Notes: a model not told the origin generated them from the letters alone. A stretch of DNA of 64,000 bases from Nitzschia putrida (GCA_016586335.1 BLYE01000007.1:248001-312000), one strand, 5' to 3'. Positions 18,689 through 30,335 are shown, counted from the first letter of the stretch. A program made the numbers and translations.

Positions 18689-20068
18689 ATGGGACAAGCA
18701 ATTTCCATGGCCGCTGTGTACTGCGTGTGCAGTGCTGGTGCTTCTTTGTGCCAGTCCTGCTTTGGAACGACAGCACCGGGAACCACAGGACGCAAGAGGA
18801 GCGTGTTGTTGTTGGCACTAGCAATCGTGTTCGCTCTGTGGTTTCAGTACAATGTTGGGCCTGGTATTGTCACGAGGAAAGGCTGGATATGGAAGCTTAC
18901 TGCTCTTCCTGGGACTGGGAAGTGGGTTTACAATTCATGGTATGAGCCGTGTATCGAGTACCAAGATGACGAACATTTGTTGGAGCAATGTGCCGGCAAC
19001 GCTGGAGTTTACCGACCTACTTTTTTGGCTGCATTGTATTTCGGCGCCAATGCCATTGCTACCAAGATGCTTCCAACTCTTAATCGAGAGGCATGGCCCG
19101 CAAAATACGCCTTGTACTCTTTTGGAATCTTCCTATCTCTATTCGTTTCCAGCAAATTGTTTACGGGATTTCTCTTGTGGATGGTTCGTCTTGGTGCTGC
19201 CATCTTTGTGTTCTTTCAACAAATCATTCTTATTGATGTTGCTTACAACTGGAATGATGATTGGGTTGGAAAGGCAGATGAAGCTGACCGCCTTTCCTAT
19301 GGTTCAGGGAGCGGCTGGCTTCAAGCCATTGTTGGGCTTTGTGTTGCCTTTTACTCTTCTGCTGTAATTGGAATTGGTTTCCTGTATGGAAATTACAGTG
19401 ATTGTGCTGGCAATACATGGGTGATTACTTTGACGCTCCTTGCTATCTTTGCAATGACAGCTATCCAACTTAGCGGCCAAGAAGGGTCCCTTCTGACGAG
19501 CAGTGTCATCTCGCTTTACGCCGTCTACCTATGTTTTTCTATCGTGTCCAAGAATCCAAAGCACGAGTGCAACCCGCGACTCGGAGAAACGGATGTCTGG
19601 GGTATTACTACTGGTTTGCTCCTCACGATTGTCAGTATGGTCTGGACCGGTTGGAGTTATTCTGCGGAGGCACGTCTCAATGTGGAGTCTGTCCAATCGG
19701 CCAAAGCTATGACACCTGCCAGCAGGCCGTCAGGAGAGGATGGAGTCAATTTGGATGTACCTTTCTTGGCAGCAGAAGAGCAACCCACATCTGGGTTGGT
19801 CACTGACGAATCTAATGCTCCAGAGAGTGCCAGCCTCGACCATGTTTGGAAGCTCAATGTTGTCATGGCATTGATTTCTTGCTACACTGCCATGATCTTA
19901 ACTAACTGGGGAACCCTCAATGGCCTAGATGAGCATAACAATGCGGCCAATCCTACAGTGGGTCGAATCAACATGGCAATTTTGGGAATTTCTCAGTGGT
20001 TGGCAATTATGCTATACTCTTGGTCTCTCCTGGCCCCGCGAGTCTTCCCTGATCGGGATTTCTCGTGA
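18689..20068 (+). CDS. Serine incorporator (Serinc/TMS1 family) membrane protein
   Basis: 459 residues starting MGQAISMAAVYCVCSAGASL, the Cys/Ala/Gly-rich first segment typical of Serinc proteins. About ten hydrophobic segments follow. Family-like features are a Trp-rich luminal loop (NDDWVGKADEAD), a Cys-containing loop (LYGNYSDCAGN), CNPRLGE after the middle helices, and a late variable Ser/Glu loop before two final helices (LNVVMALISCYTAMILTNWG). Family members are multi-pass proteins of the ER, Golgi and plasma membrane linked to serine-containing lipid synthesis or lipid scrambling. Length is normal for the family (about 400-500). The ATG sits in CACCATGG, a good context. The family call is secure; the exact lipid role is not. 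Confidence 0.9.
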   Translation: MGQAISMAAVYCVCSAGASLCQSCFGTTAPGTTGRKRSVLLLALAIVFALWFQYNVGPGIVTRKGWIWKLTALPGTGKWVYNSWYEPCIEYQDDEHLLEQCAGNAGVYRPTFLAALYFGANAIATKMLPTLNREAWPAKYALYSFGIFLSLFVSSKLFTGFLLWMVRLGAAIFVFFQQIILIDVAYNWNDDWVGKADEADRLSYGSGSGWLQAIVGLCVAFYSSAVIGIGFLYGNYSDCAGNTWVITLTLLAIFAMTAIQLSGQEGSLLTSSVISLYAVYLCFSIVSKNPKHECNPRLGETDVWGITTGLLLTIVSMVWTGWSYSAEARLNVESVQSAKAMTPASRPSGEDGVNLDVPFLAAEEQPTSGLVTDESNAPESASLDHVWKLNVVMALISCYTAMILTNWGTLNGLDEHNNAANPTVGRINMAILGISQWLAIMLYSWSLLAPRVFPDRDFS

Positions 20069-22518
20069 GAATCTTGTCAATGATTTCGCCCTTGTCGGGT
20101 GGATCCCAAGGAAGTGCCACTCCTATTAAAGTTTGTATCTTGAAGCACGATACTCTACCCATTGTCTAGAGAGCAGCATGAAGTACCTACCTAGTAGTCT
20201 AATGCACTCAGTGGACAGTTCCATTCCCACCAGTTCATTGGCGCCGTAGTGTGAAATTATCAAGATATCAGTTTCCTGTCAATAGTCAATACCGAATTCA
20301 CACCCCTTGTCTATTGTGGGTTGTGGGGATCCTGAAAATGCCAATAGCCTCTTCGCCCTTCTCCCATTCGTCTCTACTACTTCATCTCGCTCTAAACTGA
20401 ATGAAACAGTGGTCTTAATGCCAAGATGGGAACCCTTCGCTTTTTCAGGTTTGTTGTACAACTCGTAAAAAGCAAAAAGATTGCATGCATTGAGCGTTGA
20501 GCGTAGAGGTTCATGAGATCTGTGCAGTACTCGTACCGAGTCGTGTTGACAATTCCAGTGGAACTGGATTGGTTGGACAAAATGCACAATCCAGGAATTC
20601 CCAGGAGAATTAGGGCAATACAAGAAGGAAACTCATCATCTATATTTAATCTCAGGGAACCAGATAGTGTCTACAACTGGTACATAAAGAGGAGGTTGCG
20701 AAGACATTGACAACAGTCATTTGGACATGAGGCTATTTGATTATTTAACAATCGGTATGCAACGTCAAGAGAAGGAACACCAGATTCACATTCTCTTAAC
20801 CTGGAGCTCTGAACCACGTCGGCAATCAGGGTTCTCATGGTCAGCACGAAATGAAGCTATCCAGGCTGCTTGTGAGTAGCTGCCACCCCTTCACGAAAGG
20901 GACGATGTTCAGCTTGTTCATGAACAAAGAAGCAGAGTGGAATAAGGGGTGCTTCAATGCGACGTATGGTGACGAGTGGGGGTTGATTTTGATGTGCAAA
21001 GGATCAGGCTGGAGGAAGTAACATAGTAGGAATTCCCCAAAACTGGGTTAGGTTGGGTTTGCTTGAGTCGAAGCTTCCTAGTAGGGAAGACCACAAAGCT
21101 GATCAGGGAGTCTTGCTGTGCACATTTTCGAGCTTCTTCCATCCGAAGGCAGGCGCTCCCCCTTTCGCTCTGGTGGTGTAGGAGACTTGACACAATTGTC
21201 GATGGATATAGTGCTACCCCATCGCCCCCCAGGACCCACTTCAGAGAGTTGATGAGAATGGTGCATCATCTCATGGCGTGCCATACTATCATATGACACT
21301 CCCCGTGGACTTGCGTTCCCCCATCGGTTGGCCCGTTTCGGCATGACATCGGTACCTCCCATATATCTCTTCCTCTGAGCGCGCTTCACATTCTCTGGAA
21401 GTGGTTGTGCATTGTCTGCCAACAATGTCAAGTCCCCATGCTCCTGTAGGAGACTGCTGAGGTATATTTGAATCGGAGCCTCTTCTTGTTTCTGCATCAT
21501 ATTGCTTTGTCTGAAAGAAACGGAGTGTGGATTGTTTTTTGTGATGTGAGGAGAAAATGTTTTGAAGGAAGTGCGTGCACCAGAGTCGTACGTAGATGAC
21601 AGAGCTGATACTGCATGTTGTGAGGATAGAGCGATGCCGTTGGGCACCGAAATCCGGAAGGCAGAATTTGCCACTCGGGACTATGGGATCGTGGAAGTAT
21701 AGCCCACTCAAGACACTTAACCTGGTGAGATCTTTCGACGGTACCATCATGCGAAGAACTATTTAACCATGGCCACTTATATCGACAGAGATTGTTATGC
21801 CCCTGGGTTAGGGCCCGGCATCTTTTATTTAGAATCTGAGCAGGATTCGTATATAACAAAAGACCCAATCCTGTGTAAACTTTTGACCGCCGCCTGCTAC
21901 TAGCCTGCTGTGATGCAGATGTCTCAGACGCGCCTAGTTATGTGAAAATGGACACTACTCCAAGTTGTTTATTGTTTATTGTTTTTGGAACGAAGAGGAC
22001 CTTTGTCCCACTTTCTTTCACACTCCTGATTTTGTGTAGTAGTAGTAGTATTGATGATGATGTTTGATGTTGTATGTTGTTGTTGTTGTGGTCTCGTCGT
22101 CGTTCGATTGATCGTGGTGAGACAACCCAATTACCAGTGGGCAGATCTCTCTGGTGGGCTCCTTTTTCAATTTTTTGGAGTGCGTGGGGAAGCGTCGCAC
22201 AATTCAACATCATGAAATCTCCGTTGCTACTGGATTTCCTTGGAGTTCGTGACATATTAACCCTTCCAGGCTAAGTGACCTCTGGTAAACCGGTGATTGT
22301 TGTGGGAACAAGTCACCTGCACCAGCACGAAGTGTAACCAATAAAAGGTGGCGTGATGAATTAGTGAGCTGATGGAAACGCGAAGGGAAGACTAAGACTA
22401 TGCTAGCTAGGCAGCACTGTAGAAGATACTATACCAATACCTAATCTACTACCTAGCTTGCATTTCAGCTACCAGTTCTACTGACAAGAAGAAGGACCCC
22501 CGACAACCACATACCAAC
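20069..22518. other. Gene-poor intergenic stretch with trinucleotide tracts
   Basis: About 2.4 kb between the Serinc gene and the convergently oriented first LRR gene. The only candidate frame is at 21078-21500 (listed separately). A run of TAG, TGA and TGT trinucleotides lies near 22038-22090. GCTAG/CTAGC and TACTAC words cluster near 22400-22470. No transposon ends or tRNA were found by eye. Confidence 0.5.
21078..21500 (-). CDS. Possible small basic protein, unsupported
   Basis: 140 codons from the ATG at 21500 (MMQKQEEAPIQIYLSSLLQE). The frame also extends upstream to a TAG just beyond 21674 without another ATG. The sequence is Arg/Ser/Pro-rich with motifs such as MPKRANRWGN and TPPERKGERLPSDGRSSK, which look more protein-like than neighbouring random frames. 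There is no recognised domain, and another frame of similar length overlaps it on the same strand. It could be a real short gene, a decayed one or chance. Confidence 0.25.
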   Translation of the reverse strand: MMQKQEEAPIQIYLSSLLQEHGDLTLLADNAQPLPENVKRAQRKRYMGGTDVMPKRANRWGNASPRGVSYDSMARHEMMHHSHQLSEVGPGGRWGSTISIDNCVKSPTPPERKGERLPSDGRSSKMCTARLPDQLCGLPY

Positions 22519-24589
22519 TTAAAAGCAATCCGTGCAACAGGTGCAAGTAATGAATCCAGTTTCACAATCCGTCGACAGGTGTGTAATGACACCAGTGTTG
22601 GCCAAGGTGCACACTTCCAGTGGCACAGTACCAGTTAGCGCGTTACCTTCCAATCGAAGGTTTGTCATGGCTTCAAAGGAACCATAGGAAGTAGGAACAC
22701 TTCCACTGAGATGGTTAGACTCCAGTCGGAGCTCTGTCAACCCGTGGATGGTTCCAAATTGACCAGAAAGGGTACCTTCCAGGGAATTGTTGTATGCCCG
22801 GAAAATCTCCAGATCCTTCAACGAGGACATCAAATCGGGGAAAGTACCTGTGATTCGATTGTTTTGGAGCTCCACCAGTTCCAGATCAGAGAGTAGACCA
22901 AGTTGACGAGGTAGAGATCCAGACAGCCGATTGTCAGCAAACGAAAGGGACCCTGCGTCACAAGAAAGCGACAATGAATGAGACATTGACTGTGAAGATA
23001 CTGGCAAAACTCACGTCTCAATACTAAAGGATACTTACTTAGGTCACTGGCTTTTCCTATCGAAGTAGGAATCGTTGATACCAAGTTGTTGTTTGCCAAA
23101 CTAAGAGCAGTCAAATGCGTCAAACTCGAGAAAAGATCTTCGGGGATCTCTCCTGTTAGCCTATTGGAACTGGCATATAGAATCTCTGTAGAACAAAACA
23201 AGATGCGCACGCCATGAGTCTACCAACCGAGGTCATCATAATAGAATGTGAAGCATATCTACAGAAAACAAAACGTACCAAGCTTTGCCAGAGACTGCAT
23301 GGCCGATGGGATACTTCCAGTGATGTCGTTATCTGAAATGCGAAGATCTTCCATGGAAGTCAACTTTGTAAACGAGTTAGGGATGGTTCCAATGAACTTG
23401 TTCCCTTGGAGGTAAAGGGCAACTGCAGAACGAGGGAGGGAAGGATTAGTGTTGCGGGCCAACAGTAACGTGCCCGATAGGATAGAATACGGTACTTACT
23501 CAAAAAACGAACGTTGGACAAGTTGGGAAGCGTACCCACAAAGCTGTTGTGAGACAAACCCAACTTTCTCAAGCTGGTAAGACGTGGAAGGCCAGGCGGC
23601 AGCGTCCCCGACAAGTGGTTGTGACTCAGATCAATCTCTCGCAAATTGGAGAAATGACCCCACTCGTTGGGGATCTTTTCCTCAAAGCTGTTGGAGGAAA
23701 GGAACAGGTACTTGAGATCCGTCAAGGTTTGGAAAGTGGATGGAAGAGTACCGAGCATGTCGTTGTTGGAAAGATCCAAGGTCAAGAGCCCGGTCAAGGC
23801 CTGCAGTTCCGAAGGCAATGGCCCTTGTAGGTTGTTGGCTGTGAGGTTGAGAGACGTAACAGTATCATCCCCAGAGAATCCGGAAAGAGCCAAGCCACAC
23901 TCTACTCCGTACCAAGAACAAATTCCCTTGGAAGACACCCAATTGTCATTTTTGACCCAATCTCCTTCCAAAGTAGTTTGATGTTGAACTCCAGCCGACT
24001 GGAAATACAACACCGCCAAAGCATATCGTTCATAGAAATAGTTGCTTGTCAATTTGGATTCGTCAATACTAGCAAACCAGTCCAAAACTAGGTAATGTGG
24101 CGAATCTTCAGCGTCGAGGACGTCTGCCGTGGTGAGGTTGGATGCCAAAATTTTGGCTCGGACGGTAGCTCTTCTACCCGCATCGACATCAGCAATGGTA
24201 TTCTCGTCGGATGTCCCAGAGGAACCGGAAGTGGACCCCTTGTTGGAACTGCTTCCACCAGACATGGAAGAAATTCCTAGAGTCAACAAGAGAATGACCG
24301 CAGTTGCTACGACAACAGGAACAATTCGTTTCATGCCAAAAATGCGACAAGTGTTGAACGTCGACATGAAAGCAGCCGCGACAGGATTCAATCTGTTGCG
24401 ACTCTTACTTTCGTCGCCTCCCAGGTGATCCACAGAGAGATTGGTTCTAGTAGTAGTAACAGGCACGTTGTTGGGATTTCCCATCATGGCAGGCTCATCT
24501 TCATCGTACAGAAACCGCCTCGCACTTTCCAACGACGCCGATGTGGCTGCTGCATGAGCATCCGAGCGGTGATTGAATCCATCTGCCAT
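22519..24589 (-). CDS. Single-pass membrane LRR protein, 4 exons (LRR gene 1)
   Basis: Exons read on the minus strand are 24589-23500, 23422-23279, 23185-23039 and 22952-22519, with introns of 77, 93 and 86 bp, all GT-AG and all phase 1. The spliced product is 604 residues. An N-terminal cytosol-like region is followed by one membrane helix at about residues 88-108 (IVPVVVATAVILLLTLGISS). A Ser/Gly linker and an LRR N-cap (NDNWVSSKGICSWYGVEC) come next, then about a dozen plant-type repeats of the LxxLxLSxNxLxGxLP form. The tail is Cys-rich and ends CTCCTDCF. Topology suggests the repeats lie outside the cell or in a lumen. There is no kinase domain, so it is not a receptor kinase. It is a tandem paralogue of the next gene. 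The start at MADGFNH was chosen over an upstream Met because the upstream part is unstructured. Ligand unknown. Confidence 0.85.
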
Positions 24590-25146
24590 TGTTCCTTGCT
24601 TGCTTGCTTGCTTGCTTGTACCAGTACTGTACAATCTATGGGAGGAAGAAGCACTTGAATACGCCAACACACAAGTCTTGTTGTTGCCCGACAGCACAAG
24701 CAGTGGTAGCAACCAGCTTGGCGATATTTCCCGTCGTGGTTTCTTTAGTTGGGGCCAGAAGTAGTCTTCTTTTGGATTCTCACGTAGAATCTTGTACCAA
24801 ATCTTCGTACGTGAGAATGTGACCTTACACAATGTCCGTGACCCTTCTCGCATCTTGGATATTTCGTGGCGTGGGATCCGACGGGTCGTGCGTTCTACTA
24901 ACCTAGAGAACCAACCTATCAACAAGAAGACAAGGTACGGTATCGATGGGGCAACGATAATGATAACGATAACAAGGTGCGGTAGAACTCAGAGCGTTTG
25001 CGTCGCTGCTAGAACTACGGATCTGCCATGGGTCACTTAACATAATATTATACAGTACACTACTTGATGAAAACAATAACCTATTTAGTGTAGGTAGATA
25101 ATCCCTCATCCACCGTAAACCATAACAATGTTCTTCCGTCGTTGTT
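24590..25146. other. Intergenic between the two LRR genes
   Basis: 557 bp holding the promoter and 5' UTR of LRR gene 1 and the 3' end of LRR gene 2 (both minus strand). It starts with a CTTG repeat directly next to the ATG of gene 1. No convincing gene. Confidence 0.55.
24595..24618. repeat. Tetranucleotide microsatellite (CTTG)6
   Basis: Six perfect CTTG units only 5 bp upstream of the chosen start codon of LRR gene 1, so they read as CAAG repeats in its 5' leader. Confidence 0.9.
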
Positions 25147-25901
25147 CTAAAAGCATTGCGTGCAGCAAGTACAGGAAACCTTGGTTTTGCAGTCTGCGGA
25201 AACATGTCCCAGATCTTCTTTCTCTGCCAGCCGACAAACTTCGGTTGGCATACTGGTTCCCGACAGTCGGTTCAACTCTAGCTTGAGCTCCAACAACTTT
25301 TCAAGTTCCCCAAGCTCCGTAGGGATGCTTCCTGTCAATTTGTTGGATTCGAACCGCAAGGTTGTCAAACGATGGCATTCACCCACTTGGGTAGGGATGG
25401 TTCCGGTGAACCCATTATTGTTGAGAGAAAGGTACCTTACATCGTCCAAGTTACCAATGTGCGTAGGGATGGTTCCTGTGAATTTGTTCACGTGGAGTGT
25501 AATGCTTTCCAGATCTTCCAAAGTTCCAATGTTGCCACTAAGAGTACCCGAGAACTGGTTGTTATCGAAAGTGGCCGTTTCTAAAAGAGAAGGAAATATA
25601 TTATTGTGAGCACACAAGATTCACAGTTATAAAATTGCAATTGGGAGAATATGGTTGCAAAATACTAATACGTACTCAACGACGTCAAATGCCACAACTT
25701 GGCTGGTAGACTTCCGGTAAACTTGTTTCGGTGCAATTGAAGGTCTGATAGACGGTGAAGGTCATCAAAGATATTGGGAACCGTTCCCGACAACGAAAGA
25801 TTGTCCAAATGCAAGATAGCCAAGTCCACCAAACTCTTGAGGTTTTCCGGGAACGTTCCTGTGAACAAGTTTTCATTCAATCGCAAATCACCTGGAATGG
25901 C

Positions 25902-25933
<32 letters not shown>

Positions 25934-27230
25934 TGTCTGTGTGTGAGGTGGGTACGAGTACTGGAATATAAAGATTATCATCCAAATACGTACGGAGGTT
26001 GGTCATGAGAGGAAGCCAGTCAGGAAGGGTACCTTGAAACTTGTTGCTTTCCAAATAGAGCGACACCAAATTCTCAAGGTCACTGATGTCGGGAAGTTCT
26101 CCAGTGAACGAGTTGGACGAGAGCGAGAGGGATCGAATCTGCCTCAAGGTTCCCAGCGTTGTAGGAAGAGATCCTTCAAACTGGTTGTGTCCAAGGTTAA
26201 GTTGGTACAACGATGGAAGGGTCGCCAAACAGGTTGGGAAGGATCCCGTAAGGGCATTCTTGCGAAGGGAAAGCGATTGGACGGTATCAAGGTCGGACCA
26301 TGCTTCAGGGACCGTACCAGATATGCTGTTGTCTGCTAGACTCAATGCTGTGAGCATGTACAACTTGGAAATCTCCGATGGGAGGGTACCCTCCATGTTG
26401 TTGCTTTCCAAAACGAAACTTCGGATAATATGGTTGGCATCATAGGAGGTAAGGACTTCTTGGGTTTCTTCGTCTGTAATAGGGTTGCATTCGATTCCAG
26501 CCCACGAGCAAATTCCAGCAGGTGTCATCCAATTGTCCTTGTTGGTCCATTCGTCAGGGTTGCTACTACTAAAGTAAAAGACAGCCAAGACATAGCGATC
26601 AAGGAAACCCATATCGTCTTCATCCACTTGGGCTGTGTCATCGTCAATCAACCATTCAATAGCTGCTCTCTGAGGAGTATCTCCAGAGAAGGTGGCCCTA
26701 GATGTAACTCCAGCATTGATCAGATAGTTCTGAAGCTGTCGTTGATCCCTAGGCACCTTGGGAAACACGAGTCGCACGGCATAGAACAAGGCGCAGACCC
26801 CCACAATGGCCAGTGCCAACTTGGATGCACTATTGACACCCAACCGCACACAACATATCATTGTTCCCTCACAGCACCTCTGGATCATGTTGAAAATGGA
26901 AGCCCCAATAGGAGACACCCGGCGGTGTTTGTCAGAAATGAATTCTTCCGACTCTCCACTCGGCGCAGCATCTCCAAACTCATCCAACCTGCCTCCAGAC
27001 TTGGCATCCGCACGGAACAATCCAGTGATGGATCCTCTAGAAGCAGTGCTTCCGGATAGATTGGTGTTTTGGTCTCCTCCCATGGCCATGAGATTGACCG
27101 ATTGGTCGACGGAAAAGTCTCGAGTGGAAAAGCGGGCACCACTGAGATTGGTGCCTCCTCCACCTCGGGATTTTACTCCCGTGCTTTCATCATCACCCCA
27201 GAGATATCGCTTATCGCCTGGGTTGGACAT
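25147..27230 (-). CDS. Single-pass membrane LRR protein, 3 exons (LRR gene 2)
   Basis: Exons are 27230-25994, 25891-25676 and 25580-25147. The introns are 102 and 95 bp, GT-AG, both phase 1, and the product is 628 residues. The N-terminal 130 residues are polar, with a membrane helix at about 136-155 (SKLALAIVGVCALFYAVRLV) preceded by a Cys-rich patch. An LRR N-cap follows (NKDNWMTPAGICSWAGIEC), then about 13 plant-type repeats and the tail CTCCTQCF. Cap, tail, last-exon length (434 bp in both genes) and intron phase show that it arose with LRR gene 1 by tandem duplication. The first intron carries a long AG/CT microsatellite. Expected role is recognition or adhesion at the cell surface; the ligand is unknown. 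Confidence 0.85.
25906..25933. repeat. Dinucleotide microsatellite (AG)14 in an intron
   Basis: Fourteen AG units inside the first intron of LRR gene 2, close to its 3' acceptor. On the coding strand it reads as a CT run, so it may add to the pyrimidine tract. Confidence 0.9.
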
Positions 27231-27507
27231 GGTTGGGTTGTTACTTTGTTGGATGTACAAAAACGAGAGATGATGGAGGTTACAATGGTAGTAGCTCTTG
27301 TTGGCGCCCCCTCTCCTTTCTTGTTGTCCCCTACTGGTTGTTTGGGGCAAGGATTTTGCGGGGAAAATGCCTGTTGGAGGGACATACGTGACGTACTGAT
27401 ACCTACGAGCCATAATAAAGACCATGATGGTAGATGACCATGTCTATGACTCAATTGATTCCAACAATGTTAAAGCTAACCAATCTCTCTACTAGCAGTC
27501 GAGTTTT

Positions 27508-29208
27508 TTATCGTTTCGGTATCAGTTGCATTGGCTTGCGGAGATGAGGTCTGGAAATATTCCATTCCGCGAGTCCATATTGCTCTTCATAGGTAGAGAC
27601 TGCGCTACTCTCGACTTCTTTCATTATCTCCGCTCTATCCTTTGCCTCGGCCATGACTCGTTGCAGACTTCCAAATTGCCAATACCCGGGATGCATCGGT
27701 TGATCCCCAAGCAATTCATGGCTAAACGTAATACAATCTTTCATAGTGTGAATGAATGGTCGAACCAACCCACATGGTTCATCAATCTCACAACAGAAAC
27801 TATGTCCGTCCACGGAAAAGAAGGGAATAAAATGGTTGTACCTCCCAGTCGCCAACGTCCACCCTACTTTGCCAAACCGACTTCCCAAATGTCCAATGAA
27901 CACTTGTCCATAACTTAACAGCCACAAGTCAGCGACTGCACTTTCTCCAAGCTCCGCATGATTTGCATGACCATCTCCTTCCACAAAGCCTTTATATTGG
28001 AACAACTCTCGAGAGACATCCAACACATGCCAAGTGATGGTACGAAACAAGTGTGCATCGGCAAATTCAATTTCTGTCAATACCGACGCAGAGTTGTCCG
28101 TGGACAAAAAGACTTCAATGGGTCGATCCAACCCCACCATGTGTCGGACTCGTTGCAAAGCTCCTAGATACACTCGAACATCATAACATTTGCGGAGTCC
28201 AGATGGTTGCCCGTGCGAGAATATCGGCGATGCTTGTTGTGCGTACCCCTCATTGGCATGACCACACGAATCCGCACGACGAAGATGCATCGACACAGTC
28301 AAGGATTGGGGATTCAGAGGGACGGCCGAGGCGACTCGTTCGGTTCCATTCACGTGCGTCAAAATACGTTGACACACTTGCTGCATGTGGGGTCGGCGAT
28401 TGAACAACATTCGGGAAATATGGGCATATTGCAACAAATGGTCCATGGCTGGGATAATATTGTTGGGTGAGAGTTGAGAGGGAGGTACTTCTCGTTGGAG
28501 TTTCACGGCTCGGAGGTATTCTGTGACATCTTGAATGCGATCGTAGGGAATGGGGGGAGCATCCGACTTGGATGGATCGTCCGGCAACACGGTCCAAAAC
28601 GAGTCAGGCTCCTCTTGATCACCAATCTGGGTAAAGAAGCAATCTCGTGCCTTCCATCCATTTTCCATACAAACGGGATAAAACGTTTCATTCAAGAATA
28701 CACTGGAACCATCACGACCTCCCATTTTCACACTTGGCAAACTCCCCTCTTCCATCCAATAGAGCCAAGCATCTTGAGATAGATATTGAATACCCTTTCC
28801 AACAGGAAAGAAACTAGCCTTCCATGATACGAATCTAGCATAGTCTGATCGCTCTTTCATTGCTCGCCTTGTCTCATATCCTTGTCGGATGCGATGTTGT
28901 GTCTCATGGAGTGTGGGTGGAATACAAGCTATCGCGTCTAAACAATCGGTGGATAATAACTCACAACGACAGTATTGACGGCTATTGGGAGAAAACATTT
29001 GAATGGTGGTAGCTGTGACGGGTTCTTGAACTTTGCAGGGAGCTGCAGCTACCTCATCATGATTCCAGGAAGAACCGCTGCCGCCGAGGCCGACAGGAAC
29101 AGGATATCGAAGATTCTGAAATACCATGGTGAAGCATGCTCCGAGAATGAAGAAACGGATAGCAACATGGTTGGATAAGAAGAAGGAAGCGCTTCTGGAT
29201 AGTGGCAT
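27508..29208 (-). CDS. GT23-like (fucosyltransferase-type) type II membrane glycosyltransferase
   Basis: 566 residues from the Met at 29208 (MPLSRSASFFLSNH); the frame is open to 29316. A hydrophobic anchor lies near the N-terminus (IRFFILGACFTMVF), giving the type II layout of Golgi enzymes. A Cys-rich stem follows. The motif SMHLRRADSC resembles the HxRRxD sugar-nucleotide motif of alpha-1,6-fucosyltransferases and O-fucosyltransferases. The later HLGSRFGKVGWTLATGR occupies the place of the conserved S/G-rich motif before the C-terminal helices. LSTDNSASVLTE also fits the GT-B nucleotide-binding half. Probable action is sugar transfer to glycoproteins in the Golgi. The fucose donor is inferred from motif likeness only. 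Confidence 0.65.
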   Translation of the reverse strand: MPLSRSASFFLSNHVAIRFFILGACFTMVFQNLRYPVPVGLGGSGSSWNHDEVAAAPCKVQEPVTATTIQMFSPNSRQYCRCELLSTDCLDAIACIPPTLHETQHRIRQGYETRRAMKERSDYARFVSWKASFFPVGKGIQYLSQDAWLYWMEEGSLPSVKMGGRDGSSVFLNETFYPVCMENGWKARDCFFTQIGDQEEPDSFWTVLPDDPSKSDAPPIPYDRIQDVTEYLRAVKLQREVPPSQLSPNNIIPAMDHLLQYAHISRMLFNRRPHMQQVCQRILTHVNGTERVASAVPLNPQSLTVSMHLRRADSCGHANEGYAQQASPIFSHGQPSGLRKCYDVRVYLGALQRVRHMVGLDRPIEVFLSTDNSASVLTEIEFADAHLFRTITWHVLDVSRELFQYKGFVEGDGHANHAELGESAVADLWLLSYGQVFIGHLGSRFGKVGWTLATGRYNHFIPFFSVDGHSFCCEIDEPCGLVRPFIHTMKDCITFSHELLGDQPMHPGYWQFGSLQRVMAEAKDRAEIMKEVESSAVSTYEEQYGLAEWNISRPHLRKPMQLIPKR

Positions 29209-29621
29209 GTCTGTCAATGGGAACGCAATACCTTTTGCCTTGTAGTCAAAGGAGCAATGGACTGGTGAGATGAGATGAGAGGAAGGTACGAGTACAAACG
29301 TCTGCAAGAAAGTCATGCAAGTCCCGTTGTTGGGCCTAACTATTCACTTATTTAGCGCGGTGCGCACGGACACGCGTACCGGGGACGGACACCAGCGGTG
29401 CACCCGGAGCTGACACGCCATCCGTGCCTCAACGGATGTCTTGTGAGACATGTCGTGAGTCGTCGTCGTCGAACAACAACAACGGGCGGCAGCGTTCTTC
29501 GTGGAGTGCGTCTTTGGAGCATGGACAACACTCCTACATTCACACGTTGTTGCAATTCCGAAGGATCCAGGACAGTTATCGAGTCTTCATTTGCTTCTTT
29601 CTCTTTCAACTCTTATAGATC
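29209..29621. promoter_or_regulatory. Divergent intergenic region (glycosyltransferase / COPI-associated gene)
   Basis: 413 bp between two head-to-head genes, so it should hold both promoters and 5' leaders. CG-rich words and a run of GTCGTCG near 29460 are seen. No specific element could be assigned. Confidence 0.4.
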
Positions 29622-30335
29622 ATGTCTAACTATTCTGAACCCGATTGGGTAAATGCTTCCAATGCGGCTGCAACCACCACAGAGGACGCCAACACCGGAG
29701 GCAACATTACTGCCGCGTAAGTCGTGTGGAGATCCTGGAAGAAACAGAACCGTTCTTGGACTTGTTCGTTCGTTCACTCACTCACGTGTTGGCTCTTTTG
29801 TGGATACAACAGTGCGGCTCCCGCTGCTACTTCCCGCTCTGCTCCTAGTGGAAGTGGCAAGAATAGACTTATGTTGATGGGCTTGAGTGGTATTGGTATT
29901 GGCTTGGCCGTCATGATGGCCGCTTTGGGAGTCTTGACGCTTATTGAAGTTAAGGAGTCGGGTGTTGGGGACTTGAGTGAGCCTTTCTTGGCTACTTACA
30001 TGGTAATGTTTGCTGTCTTGTTGTTCATGTACGAGTTGTTGTGGTGGACACCTCTTCCCGCCGTCAACAAAGCTATGCGCAAGAACTTTGGATTCATGTA
30101 CGGACTCCGAGGAAAGGGAGCCTACTTGATTTTTGTCGCCTGCCTTTGTTTTGGACTTGGAAAGGACGCTTCTGTCAAGCAATTGAACTGGGCCACCGGA
30201 GTAGCTTTCATGGCTGTGGGTTGCTTGCATTGGTTCATTGTTTGTTTCCATCCAGACTTGGCCGATACTTACCAGGCCCCCACAGCTGGATTGGCTGACA
30301 TGGGTAGCCAAGACCTTGGAGACAACGTCGTATAG
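29622..30335 (+). CDS. COPI-associated/TVP15-type four-helix membrane protein, 2 exons
   Basis: Exon 1 is 29622-29716 and exon 2 is 29813-30335. The 96-bp intron has GTAAGT and CAACAG ends, phase 2. The 205-residue product starts MSNYSEPDWVNASNAAATTT. Four hydrophobic segments follow (GLSGIGIGLAVMMAALGVL; LATYMVMFAVLLFMYELLWW; GAYLIFVACLCFGLG; GVAFMAVGCLHWFIVCF). The loop NFGFMYGLRGKG between helices 2 and 3 resembles the conserved loop of COPI-associated proteins. Family members are Golgi membrane proteins. The first exon was recognised because the long frame through the intron begins with an unrelated Trp/Ser-rich sequence, whereas the spliced form reads smoothly. Family assignment is moderate. 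Confidence 0.7.

Noticed and set aside
22519..27230. LRR receptor kinase interpretation
   Set aside because: Neither gene encodes a kinase domain, and the membrane helix lies before the repeats, not after them.
29724..29812. N-terminal extension of the COPI-associated protein read through the intron
   Set aside because: The stretch has clear GTAAGT and ACAG splice signals, and its translation is unrelated to the protein. Exon 1 at 29622-29716 gives a better start.
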